A stretch of DNA of 64,000 nt from Microlunatus endophyticus (GCF_014646195.1 NZ_BMMZ01000005.1:62001-126000); one strand, 5' to 3'. Positions 32,367 to 40,409 are shown, counted from the stretch's first letter. A program made the numbers and translations. The notes: generated by a model from the letters alone, not told the origin.

Positions 32367-33665
32367 ATGACGCTCGCGGTCCGCGCGGTCGCCGCAGTGC
32401 TGGCATACGTCGGCGTCGTCCTGGCGCCCTTGGTCTTCGCCGCCATCGGTGCCACCGATCCCGGTTACGGCTTCTGGACCAACTTCTCGGTCGCCCTGGC
32501 CTTCGTCGGCCTGGCGATGATGGGACTGGAATTCGTCCTGGTCGCCCGGTTCAAGCCGGTCGCGGCACCATTCGGTCAGGACGCACTGCTGCAATTCCAC
32601 CGCCAGATCGGCTTCCTCGGGCTGGCGTTCGTGATCATCCACATCGTCATCTCAATCAACTGGGGAGCCATCCTCACCTTCCGGGCCCCGGCCTTCATCT
32701 GGGTGGGTGTCGCGGCAGCGGCCGCGCTGGTCGTGCTGGTGATCACCTCGGTCTGGCGTAAGCGGCTGCGGATCCCGTACGAGGTGTGGCACGTCGTGCA
32801 CACGCTGCTGGCGCTGGTCCTGGTGGTTGGTGCGCTGGTCCACGTCTACCTGGTCAACCAGTACTTGAGCTCGCTGTGGAAGCAGTTGCTCTGGGGCCTG
32901 ATGTCGGCGGCATTCCTGGCGTTGATCGGATGGGTACGGGTGATCAAGCCTTGGACGATGCGCTCGCGGGCCTGGCAGCTGGTGCATGTCGGTCAGGAGC
33001 GAGGGCAGACCACGACGCTGCGGATGGCGCCGCCGGCAGGCGAGGAGTTCCGGTTCGATCCTGGCCAGTTCGCCTGGTTCGTCTTCAACCGCTCGCCGTT
33101 CTCGCTGACCTCGCACCCGTTCTCGCTGTCCTCGAGTGCCGAACAAGGCGAGATCGAGATCGCGGTCAAGGCGCTCGGAGACTTCACCTCCGCGATCAAC
33201 CAGCTCCAGGCCGGCTCCAAGGTCTACGTCGACGGCCCGCACGGCGTCTTCTCGATGGACCAGGACGAAGGACCGGGATTCTGCTTCATCGGCGGCGGCG
33301 TCGGCATCACCGGGCTGCTCAGTATGTTGCGGACGATGGCCGATCGGGAGGACGCCCGGAAAGCAATCCTGATCTATGCCAACCGCGACTGGGAATCCGT
33401 CGCGTTCCGGGAGGAGATCGAACGGCTGGAGAAGTTGATCAATCTCACCACCGTGCACGTGCTGACCCAGGCCGCGGCCGACTGGACCGGCGAGAGGGGT
33501 TACGTGGACCGGGAGATGCTGTCCCGGCACCTGCCGAAGGGATATCGGCGGTTCCAGTACTTCATCTGCGGACCGGATCCGATGATGGATGCCGCCGAGG
33601 GCGCGCTCCTCGGGCTGGGCGTCCCGACAGAGCGCGTGCACACCGAGCGCTTCAACATGGTCTGA
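32367..33665 (+). CDS. Ferric-reductase-like membrane flavocytochrome
   Basis: The 432-residue protein combines a membrane heme domain with a ferredoxin-NADP reductase domain. Helices within residues ~5-200 contain paired His for b-heme: H78 and H92 in the FHRQIGFLGLAFVIIHI stretch, and further His in VWHVVHTLLALVL and LVHVYLV. The cytosolic half (about 215-432) has the FAD site in FSLTSHPFSLSS, the NAD(P) loop IGGGVGITGLLSML and the C-terminal FICGPDPMMDA. It would pass electrons from NAD(P)H through FAD and heme to an acceptor outside, such as Fe(III) or oxygen. GGAGG lies 7 nt before the ATG. A very small membrane protein gene follows 13 nt downstream. Confidence 0.9.
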   Translation: MTLAVRAVAAVLAYVGVVLAPLVFAAIGATDPGYGFWTNFSVALAFVGLAMMGLEFVLVARFKPVAAPFGQDALLQFHRQIGFLGLAFVIIHIVISINWGAILTFRAPAFIWVGVAAAAALVVLVITSVWRKRLRIPYEVWHVVHTLLALVLVVGALVHVYLVNQYLSSLWKQLLWGLMSAAFLALIGWVRVIKPWTMRSRAWQLVHVGQERGQTTTLRMAPPAGEEFRFDPGQFAWFVFNRSPFSLTSHPFSLSSSAEQGEIEIAVKALGDFTSAINQLQAGSKVYVDGPHGVFSMDQDEGPGFCFIGGGVGITGLLSMLRTMADREDARKAILIYANRDWESVAFREEIERLEKLINLTTVHVLTQAAADWTGERGYVDREMLSRHLPKGYRRFQYFICGPDPMMDAAEGALLGLGVPTERVHTERFNMV

Positions 33666-33678
33666 ACGGAGGCTGCCG

Positions 33679-33768
33679 ATGCGACACGTCCAGATGACCC
33701 GACTGGTCTGGTTGATCACCATCGTGCTGGTGCTCGCCTGCCTGCTCTTCGCCGTCGCGCAGAGCTGA
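33679..33768 (+). CDS. 29-residue single-helix membrane peptide
   Basis: This very short gene has a good ribosome site (ACGGAGG, 6 nt before ATG) and encodes a basic N terminus (MRHVQMTR), one hydrophobic helix of about 18 residues and a short AQS end. It starts 13 nt after the stop of the flavocytochrome gene, so the two are surely co-transcribed. Small single-helix subunits are common in membrane redox complexes, so a helper role for the flavocytochrome is plausible. I know of no named family. The inverted repeats right after it (33780-33848) can serve as the operon terminator. Confidence 0.6.
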   Translation: MRHVQMTRLVWLITIVLVLACLLFAVAQS

Positions 33769-33779
33769 CGCTCAACGCC

Positions 33780-33848
33780 AAGAACGTCATCACGGATTCA
33801 CGAATCCGCGCTTATCGCGCTCCGTTGGAGAACCGGGAGGACGTTCTT
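33780..33848. terminator. Nested inverted repeats, probable terminator
   Basis: AAGAACGTC (33780-33788) is mirrored exactly by GACGTTCTT (33840-33848). Inside lies a 16-bp palindrome, CGGATTC-AC-GAATCCG (33793-33808). The structure lies between the flavocytochrome operon and the next promoter. Confidence 0.6.
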
Positions 33849-33862
33849 AGCACCGGGGCGAC

Positions 33863-33868
33863 TAGCCT
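33863..33868 (+). promoter_or_regulatory. -10 box of a leaderless transcript
   Basis: TAGCCT lies exactly 6 nt before the GTG at 33875, with no Shine-Dalgarno in between. Confidence 0.5.
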
Positions 33869-33874
33869 CACACC

Positions 33875-34600
33875 GTGCCAACGAATAGGCAGACCGACCT
33901 TGCGGCAGCGCTGGCGCCGACCGGAACCCTGCGAGCCGCGATCAATCTTGGCAATCCGGTGCTGGCCCAGGGAAGGACGGATGATCCTCGCGGCGTCACC
34001 GTCGACCTCACCCGGGAGATCGCGCGACGCCTCGGCATCGAGGCAGCGTTCAGCTGTCATCAGGCCGCACGGGAGTCGTTCGAGGACCTGGTGAACTACC
34101 GGACCGACATCGCCTTCCTGGCGATCGAACCGGCCCGGGCCGCGCAGGTCCGGTTCACGGCGCCGTACGCGATCATCGAGGCCGTCTATGCGACTGCCGC
34201 CGACTCGGCGCTGGAGACGGCCGACGATGTCGACCACCCCGGCATCCGGATCGGGGTCAAGGAGGGGTCGGCTTATGACCTGTTCCTGACCCGCAGTCTG
34301 CAGCACGCCGAACTCGTCCGTGGTGAGGAGGGCTCAGCGATCTTCGATGCCGACCGGCTTGACGTGGCTGCGGGACTCCGCACGCCGCTGACCGGCTTCG
34401 CGGCCGAACACGGACTGCGAATCCTGGAGCCCGCGTTCCAGCAGATCCGGCAGTCGGTGGCCTCGCCGATCGGCTTGCCCGACGACGCGGCGGCGTACCT
34501 GGCCGGGGTGATCGAGGAACTCAAGTCCACCGGTTTCGTCGCCGAGGCACTCCGGCGCTCCGGTCGTGACGATGCCCAGGTGGCGCCGCCCTCAAGCTGA
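33875..34600 (+). CDS. Solute-binding-protein-like (SBP family 3) protein without a signal peptide
   Basis: The 241-residue protein has the periplasmic amino-acid-binding fold: GTLRAAINLGNPVL at the start, GVTVDLTREIARRLGIEA, TDIAFLAIEPARAAQVRFTAPY, GIRIGVKEGSAYDLFLTRSL. These blocks belong to SBP family 3, where they bind amino acids or similar small molecules between two lobes. No signal peptide or lipobox is present and the -10 box sits 6 nt before the GTG, so no longer N terminus is hidden upstream. No permease or ATPase gene is nearby. A cytosolic sensor, or an enzyme related to cyclohexadienyl dehydratase (which shares this fold), is possible. Confidence 0.75.
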   Translation: MPTNRQTDLAAALAPTGTLRAAINLGNPVLAQGRTDDPRGVTVDLTREIARRLGIEAAFSCHQAARESFEDLVNYRTDIAFLAIEPARAAQVRFTAPYAIIEAVYATAADSALETADDVDHPGIRIGVKEGSAYDLFLTRSLQHAELVRGEEGSAIFDADRLDVAAGLRTPLTGFAAEHGLRILEPAFQQIRQSVASPIGLPDDAAAYLAGVIEELKSTGFVAEALRRSGRDDAQVAPPSS

Positions 34601-34626
34601 CCGCCCCGGGGATCACAGGATGCAGG

Positions 34627-34699
34627 TGGGCCCCGTGGGACTCGAACCCACAACCCGCGGATTAAAAGTCCGCTGCTCTGCCAATTGAGCTAGAGGCCC
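34627..34699 (-). tRNA. tRNA-Lys (anticodon TTT)
   Basis: Read on the minus strand, the cloverleaf folds fully. The acceptor GGGCCTC pairs with GGGGCCC, the anticodon loop is CTTTTAA with anticodon TTT, the T stem GTGGG/CCCAC encloses TTCGAGT, and the discriminator base is A. The CCA end is not encoded (CCT follows). It lies between the solute-binding-like gene and the DUF1992 gene. Confidence 0.95.
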
Positions 34700-34781
34700 T
34701 CGTGCTCCCAGGCCGCCTCCGAGAGCGGTGCGGGCGCCGGCCAAGCCTAGCGGCAGATGCGGTCCGGTATGCGATCCGGCC

Positions 34782-35207
34782 TCAGCGGCCGGCCCGGCGC
34801 TCCCGCCACTCGCCGACCACCCGATCGGCACTCACCGTCCGCAGGAACGAGTCCGGCCCGCGGTAGTGACCAGAGGGGGGCCGCAGACGCATCTCGCGGA
34901 TCCGCCGGTTCAGCTCATCGACCACGCTGCGAACCTCGGCCTCGGTGGGCAGGTCGGCGCAGGTGTCGACGATCTTCTCCGCCTCCTTGCGCAACGCCAG
35001 CTCCGGCGGCAGTACACCGGACAGGTCCTCGCGCTGGACCCACTGGGTGACCCAGTCACGGGCTCCCGGCCCGGTCAGATGGCGCAGCGGCTTGCCGGCG
35101 CCCTTCAGGTTGTCGAATCCGCCGCGCTCCTGAGCCTCGCGGATCAGCCGGTCGTGGACCGACTCGTTGCGCTGGCCGGGCTTACGACCCGCAGGATTCT
35201 CACTCAT
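34782..35207 (-). CDS. DUF1992 (DnaJ-C28-like) protein
   Basis: The 141-residue protein contains the DUF1992 block: RLIREAQERGGFDNLKGAGK, PLRHLTGPG, and LALRKEAEKIVDTCADLP with a following VDELNRRIREMR helix. The same domain is found in eukaryotic DNAJC28 and in many small bacterial proteins such as YhdN. Its function is not known. It is soluble and mostly helical, with a basic start. Its ATG at 35207 is preceded by GAAGGAGAC. It is divergent from the GroEL-apical-domain-like gene that starts 100 nt away, so the two may share regulation. Confidence 0.85.
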   Translation of the reverse strand: MSENPAGRKPGQRNESVHDRLIREAQERGGFDNLKGAGKPLRHLTGPGARDWVTQWVQREDLSGVLPPELALRKEAEKIVDTCADLPTEAEVRSVVDELNRRIREMRLRPPSGHYRGPDSFLRTVSADRVVGEWRERRAGR

Positions 35208-35306
35208 CGCTGTCTCCTTCGGCAGGAGTATGTGAATGCGTTCACGAGCACCTTACCGGCTCGCAGGACCGGCACCAAGGCCCGGCGGTGTGGAAGTCTG
35301 GATGTC

Positions 35307-36011
35307 ATGGACGGCTGGTTGATCGGACTGATCGCGCTCGTCGTGATCGGCGTGGGACTGATCGCCTTCGGTGCGTTCTCCGACCGGCGGAAGAACCGGC
35401 GCGCGGTTGCCGAAATGCTGTCCCCGCCACCTCGCACCATCCCCAGCATGCCGCCCGACGCCCAGCGGCCCCGGTACCTGTCCACGCTCCAGGCGCATCG
35501 CGTCACCGACCCGCGTCCAGCCCTCGACGACGATCAACAACGTCACTTGGCCGGGCAGTTGAAAGCCGCCGGGACCGTACGGATCCCAGTCGGCTTCGCT
35601 GCCCCCGAATTCATCACCGACACCGGATCCGGACGAGCAGTGATCGACAGCCCACGGCTGCTGGTCAGCGCCGAGCCGATCATGGCGATCCGGGAGTTGA
35701 TCAGCGTCCTGGAGCACATGATCACCGATCACACCGCTCTGGTCGTGGTCGCCCCCACGCTGTCATCGGAGGTCCTCGACACTCTGGTCGTCAACCACCT
35801 GCAGCGGATGATCGATGTTGTCGCTGTGGTCACCCGCGATCCGATCCCGGTCGACACGATCGTCGAAGCCACCGGGGCCACACTGGTCAGCCGGATCGAT
35901 CTGCAGAACGGCTATGTCAGTGATCAACACCTCGGCCGCTGTGACCGCTGGGTCAGCGACCGTAAGGTGAGTTACGTCGTCCGCGGCCCGTCGCGATCAA
36001 CTCCACCGTAA
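35307..36011 (+). CDS. Membrane-anchored, stand-alone GroEL apical-domain-like protein
   Basis: The 234-residue protein starts with one transmembrane helix (about 4-23) followed by DRRKNRR, which puts the rest in the cytosol by the positive-inside rule. After a Pro-rich linker, residues ~94-227 follow the GroEL apical domain from end to end: GFAAPEFITDTGSGRAVIDS (GroEL GYISxYFVTDxExxEAVLED), LLVSAEPIMAIRELISVLE, ALVVVAPTLSSEVLDTLVVN (LLIIAEDVEGEALSTLVVN), the VVAVV strand, then ATGATLVS and LGRCDRWVSDRKVSYVV (LGKARKVVVTKDETTIV). The equatorial and intermediate ATPase domains are absent. A substrate-binding but non-ATPase chaperone or adaptor is the best guess. The 3' end overlaps the convergent GNAT gene by 40 nt. 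Confidence 0.75.
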   Translation: MDGWLIGLIALVVIGVGLIAFGAFSDRRKNRRAVAEMLSPPPRTIPSMPPDAQRPRYLSTLQAHRVTDPRPALDDDQQRHLAGQLKAAGTVRIPVGFAAPEFITDTGSGRAVIDSPRLLVSAEPIMAIRELISVLEHMITDHTALVVVAPTLSSEVLDTLVVNHLQRMIDVVAVVTRDPIPVDTIVEATGATLVSRIDLQNGYVSDQHLGRCDRWVSDRKVSYVVRGPSRSTPP

Positions 36012-36454
36012 TCAGCTTCGGCTCCTGAAAGGTGCAGCCGCATCGGGAGATGAGCGATGCCGTCCTCGACGAACTCGGCGCCGCTGATCACGAACCCGTG
36101 GCTGCCGTACCAGCCGGCCAGCGGGGACTGCGCATCCAGGACGACGTCCCGGTCGGTGGTCGCTGCGAGAGCTGCGGTGATCATGGTGTCGGCCAGGCCC
36201 GTGCCGCGCGCTGATGTCGCCAGCACCACGCGGCCGATCCGCCACACGTCTCCGTCATCGAGGATCCGCAGCGTGCCGACGACCGTCTCGGCGTCGATCA
36301 GAACCAGATGCCGGGTGCCCGGTTCGACGTCCCTGCCGTCGAGGTCCGGATAGGGGCAGTCCTGTTCGACCACGAACACGTCCTGCCGCAGCCGCCAGGC
36401 CTCGTACGCGACCCGCGGCGGCAGTTGGTCGAAAGCCAGGATCTCGGTCTGCAC
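35972..36454 (-). CDS. ElaA-type GNAT acetyltransferase
   Basis: The 160-residue protein matches the ElaA group of GNAT enzymes. It has LPPRVAYEAWRLRQDVFVVE and QDCPYPDLDGRDVEPGTRHL at the start (the VFVVEQxCPYxExDGxD signature), WRIGRVVLATSARGTGLADT as acetyl-CoA loop, and SPLAGWYGSHGFVISG near the end. The physiological substrate of ElaA is unknown. A GTG at 36454 is used; there is no strong Shine-Dalgarno. Its stop lies inside the convergent chaperonin-like gene (40-nt overlap), which is unusual for this compact but rarely overlapping region. Confidence 0.87.
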   Translation of the reverse strand: MQTEILAFDQLPPRVAYEAWRLRQDVFVVEQDCPYPDLDGRDVEPGTRHLVLIDAETVVGTLRILDDGDVWRIGRVVLATSARGTGLADTMITAALAATTDRDVVLDAQSPLAGWYGSHGFVISGAEFVEDGIAHLPMRLHLSGAEADYGGVDRDGPRTT

Positions 36455-36614
36455 GCCGGAATCGTCCCACCCTCAGCACGTAACCATCGCCAGGGTTCCG
36501 CGGCGCGCTCACGCTTGAATCACACCGCTGAAGTTTGTGCCCCACACGCGGCGTGTCGAGTTGCGTAATCGCCGAGTTGCGTACTCGACGGGTTGATCGT
36601 CCGAGACCTAACCG

Positions 36615-36718
36615 TTACAGTCCTGAGAAATTTGAGGCTGCTGTGACTCCCGTGGCTGGGGACCACAGTGCGCGGCGGCGTCAGACAAAGATCCCCCAAT
36701 CGCGGTCCGGGAAGGCCG
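36615..36718 (+). ncRNA. Structured leader of the Rpf gene, candidate c-di-AMP (ydaO-type) riboswitch
   Basis: The leader shares ordered blocks with the leader of the next gene: TCCTGAG (36621), CTGCTGT-ACT, GTGG-TGGGG-CCACA (hairpin, from 36652) and CGGTCCGGGAAGGCCG (36703-36718), then GAGGAGG before the ATG. Spacing between blocks is nearly equal (82 nt versus 76 nt from first to last). The GGGG(A)ACC core and its place before rpf and NlpC/P60 genes match the c-di-AMP riboswitches known upstream of actinobacterial wall-hydrolase genes. The class call is inference. Confidence 0.6.
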
Positions 36719-36734
36719 CAGAGGAGGAAGTTGC

Positions 36735-38078
36735 ATGAGCAGCATTCTGAGAAGGGCTGCCGTCGGCACCGCGATCGCCGCCGCAGCCGGCACCGCGATC
36801 ACGGCCGGCGGAGCACACCTGATGACGGCCGAAGCGGCAACCGCCACGACCGGGGTGAACATCCGCTCCGGCCCGGGTACCTCGTACGCAATCGTCGGCG
36901 GCCTGATGCGTGGCCAGTCGATCAGCGCCGTCGGCAAACCCCAGGATGGGTGGGTGAAGGTCCGCTTCGACGGCGGCACCGCCTATGTGTCGGCGCAATA
37001 TCTCGACCTCGCCGGAACGACGGTCAAGTCCTCGGCCCCGGTGACCATCTCCACCAGCGGCACCAAGATCGCATCCGCGCCCCTGAACGTTCGCAGCGGA
37101 CCGGCATTGACCTCTTGGGTCATCGGTTACGTCTCCGACGGACAAGCGGTGTCACTGACCGGCAAACAGTCCAAGGGGTTCGCCGAGATCCTCTACGGCG
37201 GACAGCGGGCCTGGGTGATCGCCCAATATCTGATCAGTTCGGTGCACGGGCTGCCGAGCAGCTCGGGCACCCGGGTGGCCACCGCCGACCTCATGATCAG
37301 GACCACCAGCGACTCCGGATTCAAGATCGTCACGACAGTGCCCAAGGGGAGCACGCTCAAGATCACCGGCGCAACCAGCAACGGCTACGCCCAGATCGTC
37401 TACGGCAACGCGATCCGCTGGGTGACGGCGAAATACCTCTCGTCGACGGCCAAGGCCGGCCCGGTGGCATCGTCAGGCTCGCAGTCGGGCTCATCCTCGC
37501 CGGCTCGCGCCGCCACTCCGCGGGCGATCGGCACCCGCTACGCGACCACCGAGCTGCTTGTACGCTCCTCGTCGGGCAGCGGCGACAAGACGGTCGCCAC
37601 CGTGCAGCGCGGTGACGCGGTCAAGATCACCGGCAGCACCCGCAACGGCCGGGCCGAGATCGTCTACGACGGGACTGCACGCTGGGTGACGGCGCAATAC
37701 CTGTCGACCTCCGAACCGCGGTCCGGATCGGCCAGCAGCACCTCTGGCTCGAGCAATTCGGGGAAGAGCTCGAGCAAGAGCTCCACCAAGAGCTCGGGCG
37801 CCGTCGACGCCAGTTACCACGGCAAGACCAAGAACGTCTCCGACAGCGTCTGGGACGAACTGGCAATGTGCGAGTCCAGCGGCGACTGGAGCATCAACAC
37901 CGGGAACGGCTTCTACGGCGGCCTGCAGTTCACGCTGCAGACCTGGCGCGGGTTCGGTGGCACCGGCATGCCCAACAAGGCGAGCCGGGCCGACCAGATC
38001 GAGGTCGCCGAACGCGTCCTGGCGGCCCAGGGTTGGGGTGCCTGGCCGGCCTGCAGCACGAAGCTTGGACTGCGGTGA
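36735..38078 (+). CDS. Secreted SH3-domain protein with C-terminal Rpf (transglycosylase-like) domain
   Basis: The 447-residue protein has a signal peptide (cleavage near AEAATA at about residue 35) and four bacterial SH3 repeats, each with (T/S/P)LN/IxxxRS/T and WV(T/K/S)AxYL marks (~36-92, 105-168, 178-237, 262-325). A Ser/Lys-rich linker follows. The resuscitation-promoting-factor domain (~372-445) has [20 protein letters not shown], with the catalytic Glu in CESSGDW, and [18 protein letters not shown]. It cleaves peptidoglycan glycan strands and supports regrowth of resting cells. The structured leader and GAGGAGG site fix the ATG at 36735. It pairs with the SH3-NlpC/P60 gene downstream. 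Confidence 0.93.
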   Translation: MSSILRRAAVGTAIAAAAGTAITAGGAHLMTAEAATATTGVNIRSGPGTSYAIVGGLMRGQSISAVGKPQDGWVKVRFDGGTAYVSAQYLDLAGTTVKSSAPVTISTSGTKIASAPLNVRSGPALTSWVIGYVSDGQAVSLTGKQSKGFAEILYGGQRAWVIAQYLISSVHGLPSSSGTRVATADLMIRTTSDSGFKIVTTVPKGSTLKITGATSNGYAQIVYGNAIRWVTAKYLSSTAKAGPVASSGSQSGSSSPARAATPRAIGTRYATTELLVRSSSGSGDKTVATVQRGDAVKITGSTRNGRAEIVYDGTARWVTAQYLSTSEPRSGSASSTSGSSNSGKSSSKSSTKSSGAVDASYHGKTKNVSDSVWDELAMCESSGDWSINTGNGFYGGLQFTLQTWRGFGGTGMPNKASRADQIEVAERVLAAQGWGAWPACSTKLGLR

Positions 38079-38171
38079 CGAGTCGGTCCTGACTCCGGGC
38101 CTGGCTCCGTGAGCTGACTCAGGCGCCCGGACGAGGATGTGACGCACTGTTCGGGCGCCAAACTCTCAACT

Positions 38172-38187
38172 GTTGATCGAGATCAAC
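38172..38187. promoter_or_regulatory. 16-bp palindrome in the gap before the second hydrolase gene
   Basis: GTTGATC-GA-GATCAAC is a perfect palindrome 93 nt after the Rpf gene stop. It could bind a regulator or act as part of a terminator. The AT-rich stretch at 38340-38385 further on is the likely promoter of the downstream leader. Confidence 0.35.
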
Positions 38188-38443
38188 TCGACCGCCGGTG
38201 ATAACTCCGTGATCGTCTCGTGATGGGACTGTGACCGGAACCGTTATTGCCGGCGGTCGGCTCATGTCCGGACCCCCGAAAGGGCGACTTTCCCGCGTGA
38301 ATCCGGCTTTGCCACCCCGGGTTGAGTTCCCCGAGAAGGTACCCAAATCACATCAGTGAAATTTAATCAAATCAAACGGCGTGTCGGATTGCAACAACGC
38401 TACTGGAGCTACTCAGGCGGTTGCCGTGCTCGCTGTGGCGTGG

Positions 38444-38541
38444 TTAAAGTCCTGAGCAGATTGTGACTGCTGTTACTGGCGTGGTTGGGGAACCACAAGG
38501 TCGCAGCAGTGTGTACGTCCATCCACGGTCCGGGAAGGCCG
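38444..38541 (+). ncRNA. Structured leader of the NlpC/P60 gene, candidate c-di-AMP (ydaO-type) riboswitch
   Basis: Same block order as the leader of the Rpf gene: TCCTGAG (38450), CTGCTGTTACT (38467), GTGGTTGGGGAACCACA (38481-38497) and CGGTCCGGGAAGGCCG (38526-38541), followed by GAGGAGG and a GTG start. Base changes in the GTGG/CCAC stem and the conserved GGGGAACC loop fit an RNA under structural selection. Ligand identity is inferred from genes and motif likeness. Confidence 0.62.
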
Positions 38542-38558
38542 TTGAGGAGGAACCCCCA

Positions 38559-40247
38559 GTGAGCACCATGCGCAGAGCCGGTGCCGTGACTGCATTGCTG
38601 GCCGCGACCGGCACAGCAGTCGCGGTAGGCAGCGTCCAGATGGCTTCGGCCGAGTCGGCGACGGCTACGGCCGGCGTCAACATCCGGTCTGGCCCCGGCA
38701 CCAAGTACCAGATCGTCGGCGGCCTCGATGCCGGGCAGCGGATCACAGCAGTCGGACAGCCGAAGAACGGATGGGTCAAGGTCCAGTTCAACGGCTCGAC
38801 GGCCTATGTGTCCGCCGCCTATCTGAATCTGAAGTCCGGCACCACAACAGCCGGACCGGCCGCCATCTACACCAAGGGCACCAAGATCGCGACCGCCGCA
38901 CTGAATGTGCGTCAGGGACCGAGTCTTGGCTCGAAGGTGATCGGCTACATCGCTGAGGGCCAGAACGTCACGCTGACCGGCAAACAGTCCCGTGGATTCG
39001 CCGAGATGCTGTACGGCGGTCAGCGTGCCTGGGTCAGCGGTCAGTACCTGGCCAGCTCGATGAATTCGCTGCCCAAGGACACCGGCTCACGGTACGCCAC
39101 GGCCGACCTGCTGGTCCGGACCAGCACCGATGCCGACTTCAAGATCATCACCACGGTCAAGAAGGGCACCGAGCTGCAGACCACCGGGGCAACCCAGAAC
39201 GGGTACGCCCAGATCGTCTACCAGAATGCGATCCGGTGGGTGACCGCGAAGTACCTCTCCAACCAGTCGGTCACCGGCCCGACACCCAGCCGGCCGGCCG
39301 AGACCTCGAGCAAGTCGACCTCCAAGACCACGAGCAAGTCGAGCTCGAAGTCGACCTCCAAGAGCACCGCCCACAAGGACGCCCGGCCCACTCCGACCCA
39401 GGCCACGCTGCCCAGGGTGATCGGTACCCGGTACGCCACCACCTCCTTGATCATCCGGACGACACCGGGCAGCGACTTCAAGTCGATCACCGACGTGCCG
39501 ACCGGGACCAAGCTGTCCATCACCGGCAAGGTGAGCAACGGCAAGGCGCAGGTGATCTACAACGGCGCGGCCGAATGGGTCACCGCCCAATACCTGTCGA
39601 CGACCTTACCCAAACAGGACGACGACGCGCCGAGCGGACCGACTCTGCCCAAGATCATCGGCACCCGGTACGCGACCACCGAGCTGATCATCCGCAACCA
39701 CTCGACCGCGGACTACAAGGCGTACGGCTCGGTTCCTGCCGGCACCGAGCTGAGCATCACCGGTGTCTACAAGAACCAGAAGGCGCAGATCGTCTACAAG
39801 GGCGCCGTCCGGTGGGTCACCGACGACTACCTCTCGAAGTCCAAGCCGGGTACGCCGCGCAACACCGGCGACGCGGCGCCACTGGTCTCCAACAGCAACA
39901 AGGGCCAGATCGCCCTGGCCTACGCCAAGGCCCAGCTCGGCAAGCCGTACGTCTATGGTGCCGAGGGTCCGAGCTCCTTCGACTGCTCGGGCCTGGTGAT
40001 GCGGGCCTGGCAGCAGGCGGGCGTCAACCTGCCACGTACGTCGCAGCAACAGTTCAACGCCAGCCCCCGGGTTTCGTTGAGCAACCTGAAGTTGGGAGAC
40101 CTGGTCTTCTTCTACGGTCCGAGCCCGAGCCACGTCGGCATCTACGCCGGCAACGGCCAGGTGATCAATGCCCCCCGGCCGGGCAAGACCGTCGAATACA
40201 CGCCGATCTCCTACATGCCGGTCGCCGGCGCCACACGACCGGGCTGA
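38559..40247 (+). CDS. Secreted SH3-domain NlpC/P60 endopeptidase
   Basis: The 562-residue protein has a signal peptide (cleavage near ASAESA, about residue 32) and five SH3 repeats with ALNVRQGP, LLVRTST, LIIRTTP and LIIRNHS marks, separated by Ser/Thr/Lys-rich linkers. The C-terminal NlpC/P60 peptidase (~445-560) has its catalytic Cys in FDCSGLVMRAWQQAG, the His in SHVGIYAGNG and the third polar site in INAPRPG. It would cut stem peptides of the cell wall. The GTG at 38559 (GAGGAGG 8 nt upstream) is chosen; ATG 38568 is possible. The first repeats are closely similar to those of the Rpf protein, which shows duplication of the whole leader-plus-SH3 module. Confidence 0.93.
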   Translation: MSTMRRAGAVTALLAATGTAVAVGSVQMASAESATATAGVNIRSGPGTKYQIVGGLDAGQRITAVGQPKNGWVKVQFNGSTAYVSAAYLNLKSGTTTAGPAAIYTKGTKIATAALNVRQGPSLGSKVIGYIAEGQNVTLTGKQSRGFAEMLYGGQRAWVSGQYLASSMNSLPKDTGSRYATADLLVRTSTDADFKIITTVKKGTELQTTGATQNGYAQIVYQNAIRWVTAKYLSNQSVTGPTPSRPAETSSKSTSKTTSKSSSKSTSKSTAHKDARPTPTQATLPRVIGTRYATTSLIIRTTPGSDFKSITDVPTGTKLSITGKVSNGKAQVIYNGAAEWVTAQYLSTTLPKQDDDAPSGPTLPKIIGTRYATTELIIRNHSTADYKAYGSVPAGTELSITGVYKNQKAQIVYKGAVRWVTDDYLSKSKPGTPRNTGDAAPLVSNSNKGQIALAYAKAQLGKPYVYGAEGPSSFDCSGLVMRAWQQAGVNLPRTSQQQFNASPRVSLSNLKLGDLVFFYGPSPSHVGIYAGNGQVINAPRPGKTVEYTPISYMPVAGATRPG

Positions 40248-40296
40248 TCCCCCACAGTCCGTCCGCAGGTGATCCGTCCTGACCTGGATCACCGCC

Positions 40297-40332
40297 GTCC
40301 GCGGTTCGTTCCCTCCGGAACGGACCGCGGAC
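40297..40332 (+). terminator. Hairpin terminator after the NlpC/P60 gene
   Basis: GTCCGCGGT (40297-40305) pairs with ACCGCGGAC (40324-40332), and an inner GTTCC/GGAAC stem follows after a two-base mismatch. It lies 50 nt past the stop codon. Confidence 0.8.
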
Positions 40333-40392
40333 TGGTGTCCGGGCCCGTCACGACGGCCGGATCCAGGTTTGGGACAGCACGCCCGGTGGCTC

Positions 40393-40398
40393 TATAGT
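40393..40398 (+). promoter_or_regulatory. -10 box of tRNA-Glu
   Basis: TATAGT lies 12 nt before the mature tRNA-Glu. An identical hexamer precedes tRNA-Asp. Confidence 0.55.
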
Positions 40399-40409
40399 CA
40401 TGCGGTCAG

